Below, piece by piece: positions 31,801 to 41,719 of a stretch of DNA of 64,000 nt. The stretch's first letter is position 1. Every line of letters starts with the position of its first letter. The translations under genes were made by a program, and so were the position numbers. Under the pieces are notes generated by a model. The model made no database searches and was not told where the DNA came from. It was given only the letters and a program-made list of their open reading frames with translations. Source of the stretch: Lichenostomus cassidix (Eukaryota; Chordata; Aves; Passeriformes; Meliphagidae); contig CM039210.1 of assembly GCA_008360975.2 (NCBI GenBank), positions 22,219,007 through 22,283,006 on the forward strand, read 5' to 3'.

Positions 31801-32585
31801 ATAAGCACTTGCTTGTTATCGTAGACCACCTAACCCACTTTGTGGAGGCCATTCCTACAACTAGAGCCACAGCACAAACTGTTACTAAAACTTTATTGGA
31901 ACACAGAATTCCCAGGTATGGGTTAATTGAAGTCATAGACTCAGACAGAGGACCACATTTTGTCTCTAAAGTATCTAAATTAGTTGCAGAAGCATTGGGA
32001 ATCCGTTGGGAACATCACACACCTTGGCACCCACAAAGTTCGGGGAGGGTGGAGCGTATGAATGGAGAAATAAAAAAACAATTAACTAAATTAATGCTTG
32101 AAACAAAAATGAGCTGGGTAAAGTGCTTACCACTAGCTTTATTAAACATCAGGACACAACCTTGCTCAGATATCGGAGTGTCACCGTTCGAAATGTTGTA
32201 TGGAATGCCCTTTGATGCAGAAATCCCTGCAGATCATCCTAAAATCTCTGATGCTCATTTACAAGCTTATATTAATCAGTTGTTTAAACGGAGAGAAAAA
32301 CTACGACAAAAGGGCTTGGTAGTTCAAAGACCTCCCTTCTGGATACCAATACACAAACTCCAAGTGGGAGACGAGGTACTAATAAAATCATGGAAAGAAT
32401 CCACACTAACCCCTCAATGGGAGGGACCTTATGTTGTCTTACTCACCACAGAGTCTGCCATACGAACTGCTGAGAAAGGGTGGACTCACGCCAGCCGTGT
32501 GAAGAAGTTCACCCGAGACCCGACGTGGCAGGTTATCCCATCGCAACAGCCTGAGGACTTAAAGCTAAGGCTTAAGAAACAATAA
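28887..32585 (+). CDS. pol: ERV-G1 Pol with cysteine-rich insert
   Basis: Open for more than 1,230 codons after the gag UAG. Domains: protease (DSGA at 28986-28997), reverse transcriptase (YVDD at 29853-29864), RNase H (DGS at 30762, TDSKYAF at 30939), integrase with H-H-C-C (from 31572) and catalytic Asp 31770, Asp 31944 and Glu 32052, the last two 35 residues apart as in DD35E enzymes. Between RNase H and the integrase zinc finger lies an unusual segment with four CXXC or CXC clusters (31234-31405). All catalytic residues are kept, so the frame could still encode active enzymes. Expression would need UAG readthrough. Confidence 0.95.
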   Translation, partial: GCQGLYLLGSHKTAEPLIKIRIGPQQQEFEFLVDSGAERSTIQSLPLGCKISRDTVQVIGAKGEPFGASVIKDVLFETPSKLGVGSLLLLPEAEFNLLGRDLMVELGIGLQIKESELQVKLYTLSTRDEQQIDPQVWYTPDTVGKLNIEPITVTLKNPEIPIEIQQYPISNEGKKGLQSEIKRLLEQGILEPCMSPYNTPILPVKKPDGSYRLVHDLREINKKTIERFPVVANPYTILSQLGPHDIWYSVIDLKDAFWTCPLDVNCRDYFAFEWDDPETHIKQQLRWTVLPQGFTESPNLFGQALNQILQNYQPGPAVKLIQYVDDLLIAGQLEEGVRRESIKLLNFLGSQGLKVSKSKLQFTEQEVKYLGHRLVNGTKKLDPSRVQGILDMPPPRTKKEVRQLLGLFGYCRQWILSYSQRVKFLYEKLTHEGLLKWTEQDDEAFQVLKQELINAPVLNLPDLTRPFCLFVNVDEGTAYGVLTQDWAGSKKPVAYRSKLLEPVSKGWPTCLQAVAAATLMVGETIKITFGSEIWVFSPHDIRGILAQKADKWITDARLLKYEGMLVASPKLTLETTSLQNPAQFLYGTPSTEPLTHNCLRTIEEQAKIRPDLEEEALGEGRELYIDGSARVVEGKRKSGYAVIGENFEVLQSGPLSPAWSAQACELYALLLALKILGSSKGTIYTDSKYAFGVIHTFGKIWEERGLITSRGKELIHEQLIKEILKTARKPERLAVVHIKGHQKGISKTIRGNNVADQEAKRAALLYIRIVSKPGDPWRHPRLSCESCRQDPESEPCYSCLKELDPMDAFVCSCYNPYRNYCYACNTDTEDHEKLAYNPYCRDIEYVVPKLLTFTTKEKEKLTQTGAVENPEGKWMLADGREILPKSMALRVLKKLHEKTHWGTQALVDHFANKYMCLGVYNLAKQITMGCITCQRVNKQHLRKAVPGGRELAHRPFSHVQVDFTDLPQVGRYKHLLVIVDHLTHFVEAIPTTRATAQTVTKTLLEHRIPRYGLIEVIDSDRGPHFVSKVSKLVAEALGIRWEHHTPWHPQSSGRVERMNGEIKKQLTKLMLETKMSWVKCLPLALLNIRTQPCSDIGVSPFEMLYGMPFDAEIPADHPKISDAHLQAYINQLFKRREKLRQKGLVVQRPPFWIPIHKLQVGDEVLIKSWKESTLTPQWEGPYVVLLTTESAIRTAEKGWTHASRVKKFTRDPTWQVIPSQQPEDLKLRLKKQ
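31234..31405 (+). other. Cys-rich insert in ERV-G1 Pol
   Basis: Encodes CESC, CYSC, CSC and CYAC clusters plus a final Cys within about 57 residues, located after RNase H and before the integrase N-terminal domain. The spacing suggests zinc binding. The related ERV-G2 Pol has no such segment at this point, and I do not know it from standard gammaretroviruses. Confidence 0.75.
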
Positions 32586-32601
32586 GTTTCCTATAACTCA
32601 C

Positions 32602-33117
32602 ATGAATCCTGTTAACATTCATTTAAAGAATCCTGCTTACAGTTATAGATCTGAATATGCTCTCGGCCTATATGCACAAGATTATGTGATTAAATGTTAT
32701 GATACTAATTGTGATTGTTATCCTTTTGTGTGCTTTGTTCGTAAGGTATGCAATGAAAAGTGGTGGATCCATTGCAGAAAGGAGAGACCCCCATCAGGGG
32801 TTTGCCTCCCTTGCTATAAAGCAGAAAGAGCTGAGACAATGCAAATGTTACAATTGGCACTTAACATGGGCAGATTGGAAAAGGGGTCTAAAGAATGGTG
32901 GGAGACCTTCGCCCATGGCATTTACCCCGACTTGTACTGTTATCACTCCAATGAACCCAGACCCATGGTGGCTGAGCTTGTTAAGAGCGAATGCAGAGTC
33001 AAACTTGCGCACTTACCCTGCTCGAAAGGAGCAGTCAAACACACAAACTGGATTAGTTACCAGAACCGCTGGAAGCAGCGGCACAGGTGCTTCACAGAGG
33101 TCTATCCTTGCTGCTGA
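32602..33117 (+). CDS. ERV-G1 extra ORF between pol and env
   Basis: 171 open codons starting 16 bases after the pol stop. It is cysteine- and aromatic-rich: CYDTNCDCYPFVCFVRKVCN, then HC, CLPC, WWETF, and a terminal YPCC. There is no obvious signal peptide or membrane segment. It is in a different frame from both pol (32585) and env, and its TGA (33115-33117) lies four bases before the ATG at 33122 that I take as env start, which is what a real upstream gene would show. The clustered CXXC and CXC motifs suggest a metal-binding accessory protein, but I recognise no family. It could instead be a chance frame; the env frame is also open across most of it. Confidence 0.6.
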   Translation: MNPVNIHLKNPAYSYRSEYALGLYAQDYVIKCYDTNCDCYPFVCFVRKVCNEKWWIHCRKERPPSGVCLPCYKAERAETMQMLQLALNMGRLEKGSKEWWETFAHGIYPDLYCYHSNEPRPMVAELVKSECRVKLAHLPCSKGAVKHTNWISYQNRWKQRHRCFTEVYPCC

Positions 33118-33121
33118 GAAG

Positions 33122-35182
33122 ATGGGCACCCCTGTGGCTGGAAGCAACCCAGTCGACAGGCGAAGCAGAAGTGAGAAACCATATGTGAGAATGCAACCTG
33201 GGAATAAGACTCTGAACTTCCTTTTCACGAAACGGAGTGAACCGGGATATTTGCCAATCAAATTGGAGAACCATCTGACATTGTTTAAAATATCAAAAGC
33301 AGTGAGATCCTCCACTCAAGCCTTGCATATATATTATGTGTTACTGATAATAGCCTGTTCCATGCCATGTAGCAATGCAACCTTGACACTCTCACACCAC
33401 CCACACCAACCGTTTAAGTGGACACTAGGCAGGTTAGACAAATCTACTGTAATACAAACTCACATTATGGTAGGAGCCCCAGTTTTCACCGTCACCTCGT
33501 GTGACATGGTCGATTACTCATCCTGTGAAAACCCAGAAACACGAGCAAAAGGATGGGTGGGACCAAGAGCCTTTTACATGTGCCCTAATCCAAATCCAGC
33601 AGACACTAAGAGGGGCCAGATTTGGTGCGTCAAACAAAATTCGTACTGTGCGTGGCACAGTTGTGAAACTATAAACTCGGTTTATCCTCCAAGAGCCAGA
33701 AAAGATCAATTTATCACAGTCTGGTGGGGACCATACGGGTGCAAACCACCTAAATATAACCGGGGACCTTCTGCCTATAATCCATATGCCAAGAGAGGTT
33801 TAGTAGAAGAGAAGAATGGAGTTCCTTGTCAATTTGCAGACATACATGTGGAACAACCCGATGATCCAGGGTGGATAATTGGAAAAAAATGGGAATTTAG
33901 ACTTTGGATTCCAAGCAATAGTCCCAATAACAAACCGGGAAATGGCCTCAGTCAAGATCCGAAAGGCCTTTTTTACATAAAAAAGGAAATAGTCCTTCCA
34001 GACCCACAACCTATAAGTCCAAACACAGCAATCAATCCACGGAATATGCTACCAGAAACTAACATCACAGATTCAGATAATCTATGGAAATTAGTAAAAA
34101 ATAGCTACTATGCTTTAAATGCTACTAATCCTAACTTAACAGAACATTGCTGGCTTTGTTATAGCTCTAAACCACCCTTTTATGAAGCTATTGCTATTGA
34201 TGGAAGAGAGACTAAAACCAATGACAGCAATCCAACCCAGTGTAAATGGAGAAGTGACTTAAATATAAGAGCTGGAATCACCTTAGCACAAGTAACTGGA
34301 ACTGGCACCTGCATTGGTCAAGTGCCACAAGAAAAACAAAGCCTGTGCAGTAAAATTGTGGAAAATCCTAACAATCAAAAACCAGCTAGATGGTTGTTAC
34401 CCGTAAAAAATGCACATTGGGTTTGTGCTAGTGTTGGAGTCACCCCGTGCATACCCTCAAATGCTTTTAAAACCACGGATCATTGCATTCAAGTCATGAT
34501 TATTCCCCGACTTACTTACCACTCTAATGAATATGTGCTGGATCATCACATGATACCAGAACACCCTTTAATAAAAAGAGAGCCAATCACAGCTATAACC
34601 ATTGCCACTTTATTAACATTAGGGGCTACTGGAGCCAGCACTGGTATAGCTTCTCTCGTACAACAAGGAAAAGAGTTTTCCGCACTAAGAACAGCAGTTG
34701 ATGAAGACCTTGTAAAAATTGAAAGTTCTATTACTGCATTAGAAAGTTCTCTAAGATCTCTGTCTGAAGTTGTATTACAACACGGAAGGGGCTTAGAGAT
34801 TTTGTTCGCACATGAGGGTGGATTGTGTGTGGCTCTAAATGAAGAATGCTGTGTGTATGCTGACCATACTGGAGTAGCCCGAGATGCAATGGCAGAGCTA
34901 CGAAAAGGACTAGAAAAGCGTAAACAAGAAAGAGAGGCCACACAAGCATGGTATAAAAATTGGTTCCAATCTTTTCCCTGGTTAACAACCTTACTATCCA
35001 CCATTGCTGGACCCCTAATTATGTTAATCCTAGCCCTAACGTTCGGACCTTGCATTTTTAATCGTCTAATTACACTTGTTAAAAGCCGTTTAGAAGCAGC
35101 ACATCTATTGCCTATTACAATACAGTATGAGGGCATTCCAGTTAATGAAGATTTGGCTCTCGAAGATGAGGATGACTTATAG
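33122..35182 (+). CDS. env: ERV-G1 envelope glycoprotein
   Basis: 686 residues from the ATG at 33122 (the frame is open up to 32699, giving 827 codons). A hydrophobic signal-like segment (YYVLLIIACSMPCS) lies about 70 residues in, implying a long leader. The surface subunit has a CWLC (CXXC) motif near 34146. A basic site (LIKRE, about 34571-34582) precedes a fusion-peptide-like stretch (TAITIATLLTLGATGA). The transmembrane subunit has the CX6CC motif (Cys at 34826, Cys-Cys at 34847-34852) of gamma-type envelopes, then a membrane anchor and a 40-residue tail. There is no stop or frameshift although the LTRs have diverged about 3%. Confidence 0.9.
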   Translation: MGTPVAGSNPVDRRSRSEKPYVRMQPGNKTLNFLFTKRSEPGYLPIKLENHLTLFKISKAVRSSTQALHIYYVLLIIACSMPCSNATLTLSHHPHQPFKWTLGRLDKSTVIQTHIMVGAPVFTVTSCDMVDYSSCENPETRAKGWVGPRAFYMCPNPNPADTKRGQIWCVKQNSYCAWHSCETINSVYPPRARKDQFITVWWGPYGCKPPKYNRGPSAYNPYAKRGLVEEKNGVPCQFADIHVEQPDDPGWIIGKKWEFRLWIPSNSPNNKPGNGLSQDPKGLFYIKKEIVLPDPQPISPNTAINPRNMLPETNITDSDNLWKLVKNSYYALNATNPNLTEHCWLCYSSKPPFYEAIAIDGRETKTNDSNPTQCKWRSDLNIRAGITLAQVTGTGTCIGQVPQEKQSLCSKIVENPNNQKPARWLLPVKNAHWVCASVGVTPCIPSNAFKTTDHCIQVMIIPRLTYHSNEYVLDHHMIPEHPLIKREPITAITIATLLTLGATGASTGIASLVQQGKEFSALRTAVDEDLVKIESSITALESSLRSLSEVVLQHGRGLEILFAHEGGLCVALNEECCVYADHTGVARDAMAELRKGLEKRKQEREATQAWYKNWFQSFPWLTTLLSTIAGPLIMLILALTFGPCIFNRLITLVKSRLEAAHLLPITIQYEGIPVNEDLALEDEDDL

Positions 35183-35263
35183 ACAAGTTAGTCACCACTG
35201 TCAGAGCCTAGATTATCATCCAGACAAATTCGTGAACTAAATGAACATGAGAGAGGGGGGAAT

Positions 35264-35820
35264 TGTGATAAATTACAGTCAGTTTAGTTCACGAACTATT
35301 TGGAAAGGGTGATAGGCCTTAGGTTGCCTTTCCATTTATTTTTCTTTTTGCTGTTATGAAAACGATTCTTGCTTTAAACCAATGTACTCGGGCAAGCTGA
35401 TGGCAAGCCCCACAGGATGTTTGCAAGCGGCATTTGCCCAACCCCCACGGGTCAGATACAAAAGGAATTTGACTCAGGGGCCATAAAACCTCCCCCCTAC
35501 CAAGAGTCCTGTGCGACCCCCACGGTGAGACCATCCCAGGAGGCCCAGTAACAACCACTCAACGCAGAGCACGACAGCCTAGACGACTCAGCAGCCAATC
35601 AAGGATTCATGAAGGGACGCCAATCAAGGCATACGGAGGGAGTGAGTTACAAAGGATTATAAAAGTTCGCTCTCTGCAAACCGCGGCGCGGTGCATAGAG
35701 GTATGCTTGAACCTCTGCCCGTCCAGCGCTGACTTGACTGATATCCGCTTGCTTTTAATTAATAAATTTTTTAAATTGGATCTACGTCTCTGATTGGATA
35801 ATGAGGCTCAATTTATAAGA
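35264..35820 (+). repeat. ERV-G1 3' LTR
   Basis: 557 bases following a purine tract (GAGAGAGGGGGGAAT). Starts TGTGATAAATTACAG and ends TTATAAGA where the 5' copy ends TTATAACA. Confidence 0.92.
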
Positions 35821-35973
35821 ATGGGAACCTGATGAACCTCCGATGTTGGCCTTTTCTTTGCTGCAGATGATAGCGGGTGGATTTAAAATCCTTTCTTTTG
35901 TTGGTTCAGCCTTTCCCAAGGTCCGGGGCCAGGCAGAGCAGCTCCCTGCAGGTCCGCCGACTGTCTCCCCAGG

Positions 35974-36624
35974 TGATTTAGGGTAAAATAGAAATTTTTA
36001 ATTTAAAAGAACTAGAAGTTGGATAATAATAATAATATTCTTGAACTGATTTAGAGAGCCAGAGATTGGATAATGATTTACTAAGATTTGCCTGCTGTAA
36101 ACCATTTATTATTCCCTTAATGAATTTGTGCCTACCTGGTATCGGCGAGGATGGAGAGAAGAGAGCCAAATAATTGAGAGAAACCACCAAGTGTAACCGA
36201 GCATCCTGCCCTTGGACCCCAGGACCGGTACAAGTTGGCTCTCAGGCTTGGACTTGGACCAAGAACCAAGAGAGCATGCGCAAGGGAACAGGGTGAACAG
36301 TTCATCGTGATAAAGAGTATGGATCATGTAGTAATCAATCATTTGGGACCCTTGCCCACAATTAATCTGGGACACTGCGCTTGCGCGGGCATATTTAAAT
36401 GAACTTTGAACTCATTATAATACGAAGTGGGGCTAGATAATGAATATGTATAGGGGCTTTGTCTAATTTTATGCATATGTAATCTGTAACCTAATATAAA
36501 CCAAGTGAAGTGCTGCTGAGGGTGTGCATGCCTTTGGAGGGGCTACCCCCCCATGCACCCCAGCTGGAATAAACACATACCTACTTCATAACTATCTGAG
36601 TTGTGGAGTCAATTCCGTGCTTCA
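35974..36624 (+). repeat. ERV-G2 5' LTR
   Basis: 651 bases starting TGATTTAGGGTAAAATAG and ending TTCCGTGCTTCA. AATAAA is at 36568-36573. It contains four TAA units. Confidence 0.93.
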
Positions 36625-36626
36625 TT

Positions 36627-36644
36627 TGGCACCCCAGGTGGACA
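36627..36644 (+). other. ERV-G2 primer-binding site
   Basis: TGGCACCCCAGGTGGACA begins two bases after the LTR. It shares the TGGCACCCCAG core with ERV-G4. tRNA not assigned. Confidence 0.6.
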
Positions 36645-37862
36645 AGATTTGCCTGGCTGCAGGATCGACTGAGGGTCTGACATCCTAGGCGCGCCCCGGA
36701 TTTTCCTGGAGGACCTCCGCTCCTCGGCCGCTCACTGCGGGGGCAAACAACGACCACCTGCTACAGCGGAGAAACAGTATGTGTTTTGGGTAGGGCTGCT
36801 GGTAAGACACAGAGAGACGTCCTGTGCACAGCATTGTCCCTGAGTGGTGAGCTTGCAAGCGACTGGTTAGGGCTGGCTAAGGGAAATCGGCGAAGTAATT
36901 CGTCGTCCTTAGCTGGCAGGGGGGGATTCGCTGTCCGGTAGAGCGGCCGCGAGCGATTCTGGTGGTGAATTGAGTGGATCCCTAAGGAAACTAGTTTGAA
37001 AGAGAACTAGTTTGAAGTATTGTTAACACCGGTGTTGTGTATGTGTGTGGGGTGCAGATTAGTCTGCACGAGCAAATGAGAAATTAAGTGTGAGGCAAAT
37101 GGTCTAATAGAAGTGAATATTTGGGTATGGTTGTGAATTATTAGCTTTGGTGTATGAGTGTGGGTTTTTTTGGAATTTTTGTTGTACTTTGCTGCTGTGG
37201 TCGTAAAAGCGCTTGTTGTGTTGTATTACGTGTTTATTGTTGTGTTAAGGTGAGTGAGCGTATGCAGTTGTTTGAAATTGTTGTGGTAAGTGAATAAAGA
37301 GAAACTTTTACCGTGGCCAGTCAGAGACACTGTTTTTTTTTTCAGTGACTACATCAAAAGAACATAGCTGTGCCACAGTATGATTAGTGGGTTTGCAGGC
37401 TTGCGGAGTTAAGAGATACTATTTTTTATTGACCTGTCAGAGAGTAACTGCGCAGGTTGTAAAGAGAATAAGTTGGTACATTATAAAAGTTTTGTGTGGA
37501 CAAAATTACCAAGTTTTTTTTTAGCAGTGGAATTTTAGAAAATATTGGGAATATTGAGTTAATTTACTTAGTGAACATAGGAGCATATAAAGAGTGGTTG
37601 CCTTTTTATTTCTTTTTTTCTTCTTTCCCCTTCCTCCCTCTCAGTATTTTATTTTTCTTTCTCTCTCTCTCATACCAGCTTGGCTTTGAGTGAAATTAAT
37701 GAGATGCTTGTCTGATGCCAAAAAAAAATACCTTTCTGTTTTGAATGTAAAAATAATTACTGTAAGATTTGGGCATTGTGTGAGTGTGCTGTGACAAAGT
37801 GGTCAGAAGCAGCTGATATTGCCTTAGTGTGTGGAAAGAGTCATTTAGTTCCTGAAACCTGG
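36645..37862 (+). other. ERV-G2 leader
   Basis: Long 5' untranslated region with GT-rich and T-rich tracts and no supported gene. Short frames here are not retained. It runs into the assembly gap. Confidence 0.55.
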
Positions 37863-38362
37863 NNNNNNNNNNNNNNNNNNNNNNNNNNNNNNNNNNNNNN
37901 NNNNNNNNNNNNNNNNNNNNNNNNNNNNNNNNNNNNNNNNNNNNNNNNNNNNNNNNNNNNNNNNNNNNNNNNNNNNNNNNNNNNNNNNNNNNNNNNNNNN
38001 NNNNNNNNNNNNNNNNNNNNNNNNNNNNNNNNNNNNNNNNNNNNNNNNNNNNNNNNNNNNNNNNNNNNNNNNNNNNNNNNNNNNNNNNNNNNNNNNNNNN
38101 NNNNNNNNNNNNNNNNNNNNNNNNNNNNNNNNNNNNNNNNNNNNNNNNNNNNNNNNNNNNNNNNNNNNNNNNNNNNNNNNNNNNNNNNNNNNNNNNNNNN
38201 NNNNNNNNNNNNNNNNNNNNNNNNNNNNNNNNNNNNNNNNNNNNNNNNNNNNNNNNNNNNNNNNNNNNNNNNNNNNNNNNNNNNNNNNNNNNNNNNNNNN
38301 NNNNNNNNNNNNNNNNNNNNNNNNNNNNNNNNNNNNNNNNNNNNNNNNNNNNNNNNNNNNNN
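37863..38362. other. Assembly gap, 500 N
   Basis: Exactly 500 N characters, a typical placeholder, inside the ERV-G2 leader. True length and content are unknown; open frames spanning it are artefacts. Confidence 0.99.
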
Positions 38363-38492
38363 CTTAGTGCAAGAGGAAAAAAAAAAAAGAGAAAAAAGCA
38401 GAAAAAAAAAACCAACAAAAAAATACAGAAAGTCGGTGTGAAAAGAGGTTTGCCTAGAAAAGAGATTGAACCAAGAGAAGGAAATAGATAAG

Positions 38493-38621
38493 ATGGGAAC
38501 TGGACAAAGCAAAGAAGTTCCTAAAACAACTCCACTTGGCTGTGTTTCAGCACATTGGAAGGAAATTGCAGGGAGTGGAGGTATAAAAGATAAAAGAACT
38601 CTTATTAAATTTTTAACTTAG
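38493..38621 (+). pseudogene. gag: ERV-G2 gag stub
   Basis: The ATG at 38493 starts MGTGQSKEVP and reads 42 codons to TAG at 38619-38621. Gly2 and the PLGCVSAHWK segment mark a matrix N-terminus, homologous to the ERV-G4 gag start. The rest of gag (capsid, nucleocapsid) is absent: only about 220 bases, including an A-rich tract near 38720-38733, separate it from the protease. The loss is a large internal deletion. Confidence 0.7.
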
Positions 38622-38839
38622 TAGTGGCCTTTGTAGAGGCTAAATGACAGAATTAGATGGCCTCCACATGGGTTTTTAGAATATAACACACTATTATAAT
38701 TAATGTTGGTTTTTTTTAAAAAAAAAAAAGAAAATAGAACAACCAGCAAAGAAGATGAGGCCGAGGAGGAGTCATTGCACACATGAAAGAAGACTGAAGA
38801 AGACTGGAGGACTCCACCCTAGTAGATCCTCTGGTTATA

Positions 38840-41719
38840 ATGAAGCTGGGGGAAAAAGAAAAAGAAATAGAATTTTTGGTGGACACGGGGGCAACATACT
38901 CGGTTTTAAATAAAGCTTTAATGCCGGTGGGGGGTGATTATATCATGGTTCAAGGGGCATCTGGTCAATCTGAAAAAGCATATTTTTGCAAACCTTTAAA
39001 GTATAAACTTGGAAAGCAATGGGGTAATCACAAGGTTTTGTACATGCCCAGATCTCCAAAAGCCCTTTTGGGCAGAGATCTGTTGGAACAGTTACAGGCA
39101 ACCATTTCATTTAAAGATGGGGAAATTACTCTGGAGGTAAATGATCAACAATATGTTGAAATAATAAGTTTAATGCTAACAACCACAGACGCTGAGGGAG
39201 AAGTTAGTGAAGAAATTATGAATCAAGTGTTCCCTGGGGTATGGGCAACAAACGTACCTGGAAGAGCTAAAAATGCACCTCCGATACAAATTAAGTTGGA
39301 GGAAGGGAAACAACCAGTCAGGGTTAAACAATACCCCCTTAAGAAAGAAGACAAGGAAGGAATTAGCCCAGTGATTGAAAACTTTTTACAGCTAGGACTA
39401 TTGAGAGAGTGCAAATCTGATTTTAACACCCCCATTTTACCAGTCTGCAAACCTGATGGGTCATATCGGGTGGTACAAGATTTAAGGGCAGTAAACAAAA
39501 TAACTGAGGACCTCTATCCTGTGGTGTCAAATCCCTACACGCTACTAACTGAGCTAACACCTGAACTAACCTGGTTTACTGTTTTAGATTTGAAAGATGC
39601 CTTCTTTTGCCTCCCTCTCCATGAGGCCAGCCAGAAAATATTCGCATTCGAGTGGGAAAATCCCAAAAGCGGAAGCAAAACTCAGCTCACTTGGACGGTG
39701 CTGCCTCAAGGATTTAAGAACAGTCCCACCCTATTTGGGGATCAACTATCAAAAGACCTGGAATCCTGGGAAGCCCCCTCTGAAGAAGGGAAGCTATTGC
39801 AATACGTCAATGACATCTTAATAGCTACCTGGACAGAAGAAGCCTGTGTACTTTGGACAGTAAGTTTACTAAATTTCTTGGGGCTCCAAGGGTACAGGGT
39901 GTCCAAGAAAAAAGCTCAAGTAGTAAAAGCAAAAGTAATTTACTTGGGCTATGAAATCAGTGTTGGGCAGCGAACTTTGGGACAAGACTGGAAAGATCCT
40001 TAGTTACGGGGTCCTTGTAAAACCTTTGTATGAGCTCATAAAAAAAGGAAAGCAGAAATCTTTAGTGGACGAAAGAGGCCATGAGGGCCTTCAAACAACT
40101 GAAGAATGCCCTGATGTCAGCTCCAGCTTTGGGACTTCCAGATGTGAGTAAACCGTTTTTTCTGTTTTCTCATGAGAAGCAGGGGATTGCCTTGGGAATA
40201 CTAGCACAAGACCTGGGCCCATATCGACGGGCAGTTGCTTATCTGTCTAAGCAACTAGACGCAGCAGCCAAAGGATGGCCGGGGTGCCTCAGGGCTAAAC
40301 AGTTGTGCTAAACATCCAAGAGGCACGCAAGTTCACCTTGGGCCAGAAAATGACTGTGTTAGTGTCCCATACAGTGTCTGCAGTGCTGGAAGTGAAAGGC
40401 AGACACTGGCTTTCTCCACAGAGGTTCCTGAAATACCAAGCCATCATGGTGGAACAGGACGATGTGGAAATAGTGGTCACTAACATTGTCAACCCAGCTT
40501 CTTTCCTCAGCAGAAACAACGGGGAGCAGGTGCACCATGACTGCCTGGAAACTATTGAAGCCACATACTCCAGCTGTCCAGATCTGAAGGACACACCTTT
40601 GGATGATGCAGAGACCTGGTTAACTGATGGAAGCAGCTACGTCATCAGTGAAAAGCGACATGCAGGGTATGCAGTCACCACCAGCAAAAAGGTAATAGAA
40701 TCTGGACCCTTACCAATAAACACTTCTGCCCAGAAAGCTGAAATAATTGCTTTAACCCGTGCTTTGGAAATAGCCAAAGGGAAAAGGATAAACATTTATA
40801 CAGACTCAAAGTATGCATTTGGAGTTGTACATGCACACGGAGCAATTTGGAAGGAAAGGGGACTGTTGAACTCACAAGGAAAAAACATCAAATATGCACA
40901 AGGGATAACCCGGCTGTTGGAAGCAGTCCAGCTACCTGAGAAAGTAGCAATCATACACATTAATGCACACCAGAAAGTGAGCTCAGAATTGGAGGAAGGA
41001 AATGATCTGGCAGACAGAGAGGCAAAAGAAGCAGCGAAAGGTGAGGTGACAACTGAAGGGGCTTTAATTCCAGATGGCCAAATCTCCCTAGAAGGTAAGC
41101 CAACCTATAACAAAGAGGACAAAAATTAATCGAAGATCAGCATGGGTCATACAATGAAGAGGGTTGGGCTATTACTGAACAGGGGAGGTTGGTCATTCCC
41201 TCTCATTTAATGTGGGCACTAGTAAGAACAGAACACCAAAAGACACATTGGGGAATAGATGCTCTACACAAATATTTAATTGAAAGAATTATTGCCAGAA
41301 ATTTATATGCTACCATCGCACAAGTAACCCAACAGCGTGACCTTTGCCTCCAGACTAGCCCTGAAAATATCCCCAAACCAAAATTGGGCCAAATTGAAAA
41401 AGGAAATGGGCCTGGACAGCAGTGGCAAGTTGATTTTTCGGAACTCCCAAGAAAAGGGGGGTATCGGTACTTGTTGGTATTAACAGATACCTTTTCAGGA
41501 TGGCCAGAAGCCTTTCCCACTAGAACTGTCAAAGCCCGGGAGGTAACCAAGGTATTGTTACAAGAAATAATACCACGCTTCGGTGTTCTAGCCACAATGT
41601 CCTCAGACAGAGGACCACATTTCATCTCAAAGGTGGTACAACAAGTTAGCCATCATTTGGGTATAGACTGGGAGCTTCACACCCCATATGTTAGGAATCA
41701 TTCTAATTTTTGTATTTGA
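38840..41719 (+). pseudogene. pol: ERV-G2 pol, frameshifted and truncated
   Basis: Gamma-like Pol in four pieces and three frames. 38840-40003 encodes protease (LVDTGATYS) and most of the reverse transcriptase, with YVND at 39803-39814 where an Asp is expected. About 40081-40311 encodes the connection. 40305-41129 encodes RNase H (TDGSS, YTDSKYAF, NDLADREA). 41189-41719 encodes integrase with HQKTHWG, VDFSELP and SDRGPHF, but the frame leaves integrase sequence before the catalytic Glu. The first Cys of the zinc finger region is also altered (RDLCLQT). The enzyme is dead. It lacks the Cys-rich insert of ERV-G1. Confidence 0.88.

Larger units (their letters stand above)
26284..35820 (+). mobile_element. 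ERV-G1, gamma-like provirus with extra gene
   Basis: 9,537 bp, LTRs at 26284-26843 and 35264-35820, flanked by ATGGG (26279-26283 and 35821-35825). Order: LTR, tRNA-His-type primer site, leader, gag, UAG, pro-pol, extra frame, env, purine tract, LTR. The gag-UAG-pol plan, CX6CC envelope and 4 to 5-bp duplication fit class I (gammaretrovirus-like) elements. The two LTRs differ at about 17 sites plus three small indels (near 3%). Pol and env are fully open; gag has one in-frame stop and one frameshift. Confidence 0.93.

Noticed and set aside
32699..33121. Taking 32699 as the definite env start
   Set aside because: The ATG at 33122 fits better with the end of the upstream frame, and the nearest signal-like segment to the surface subunit lies downstream of it. 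Kept as an open question in the findings.
35319..35558. Minus-strand open frame repeated at 26339-26578
   Set aside because: The repetition is due only to the two ERV-G1 LTRs; it is antisense to their U3 region.
37696..38512. Open frames of more than 200 codons
   Set aside because: They consist mainly of the 500-N gap and are meaningless.
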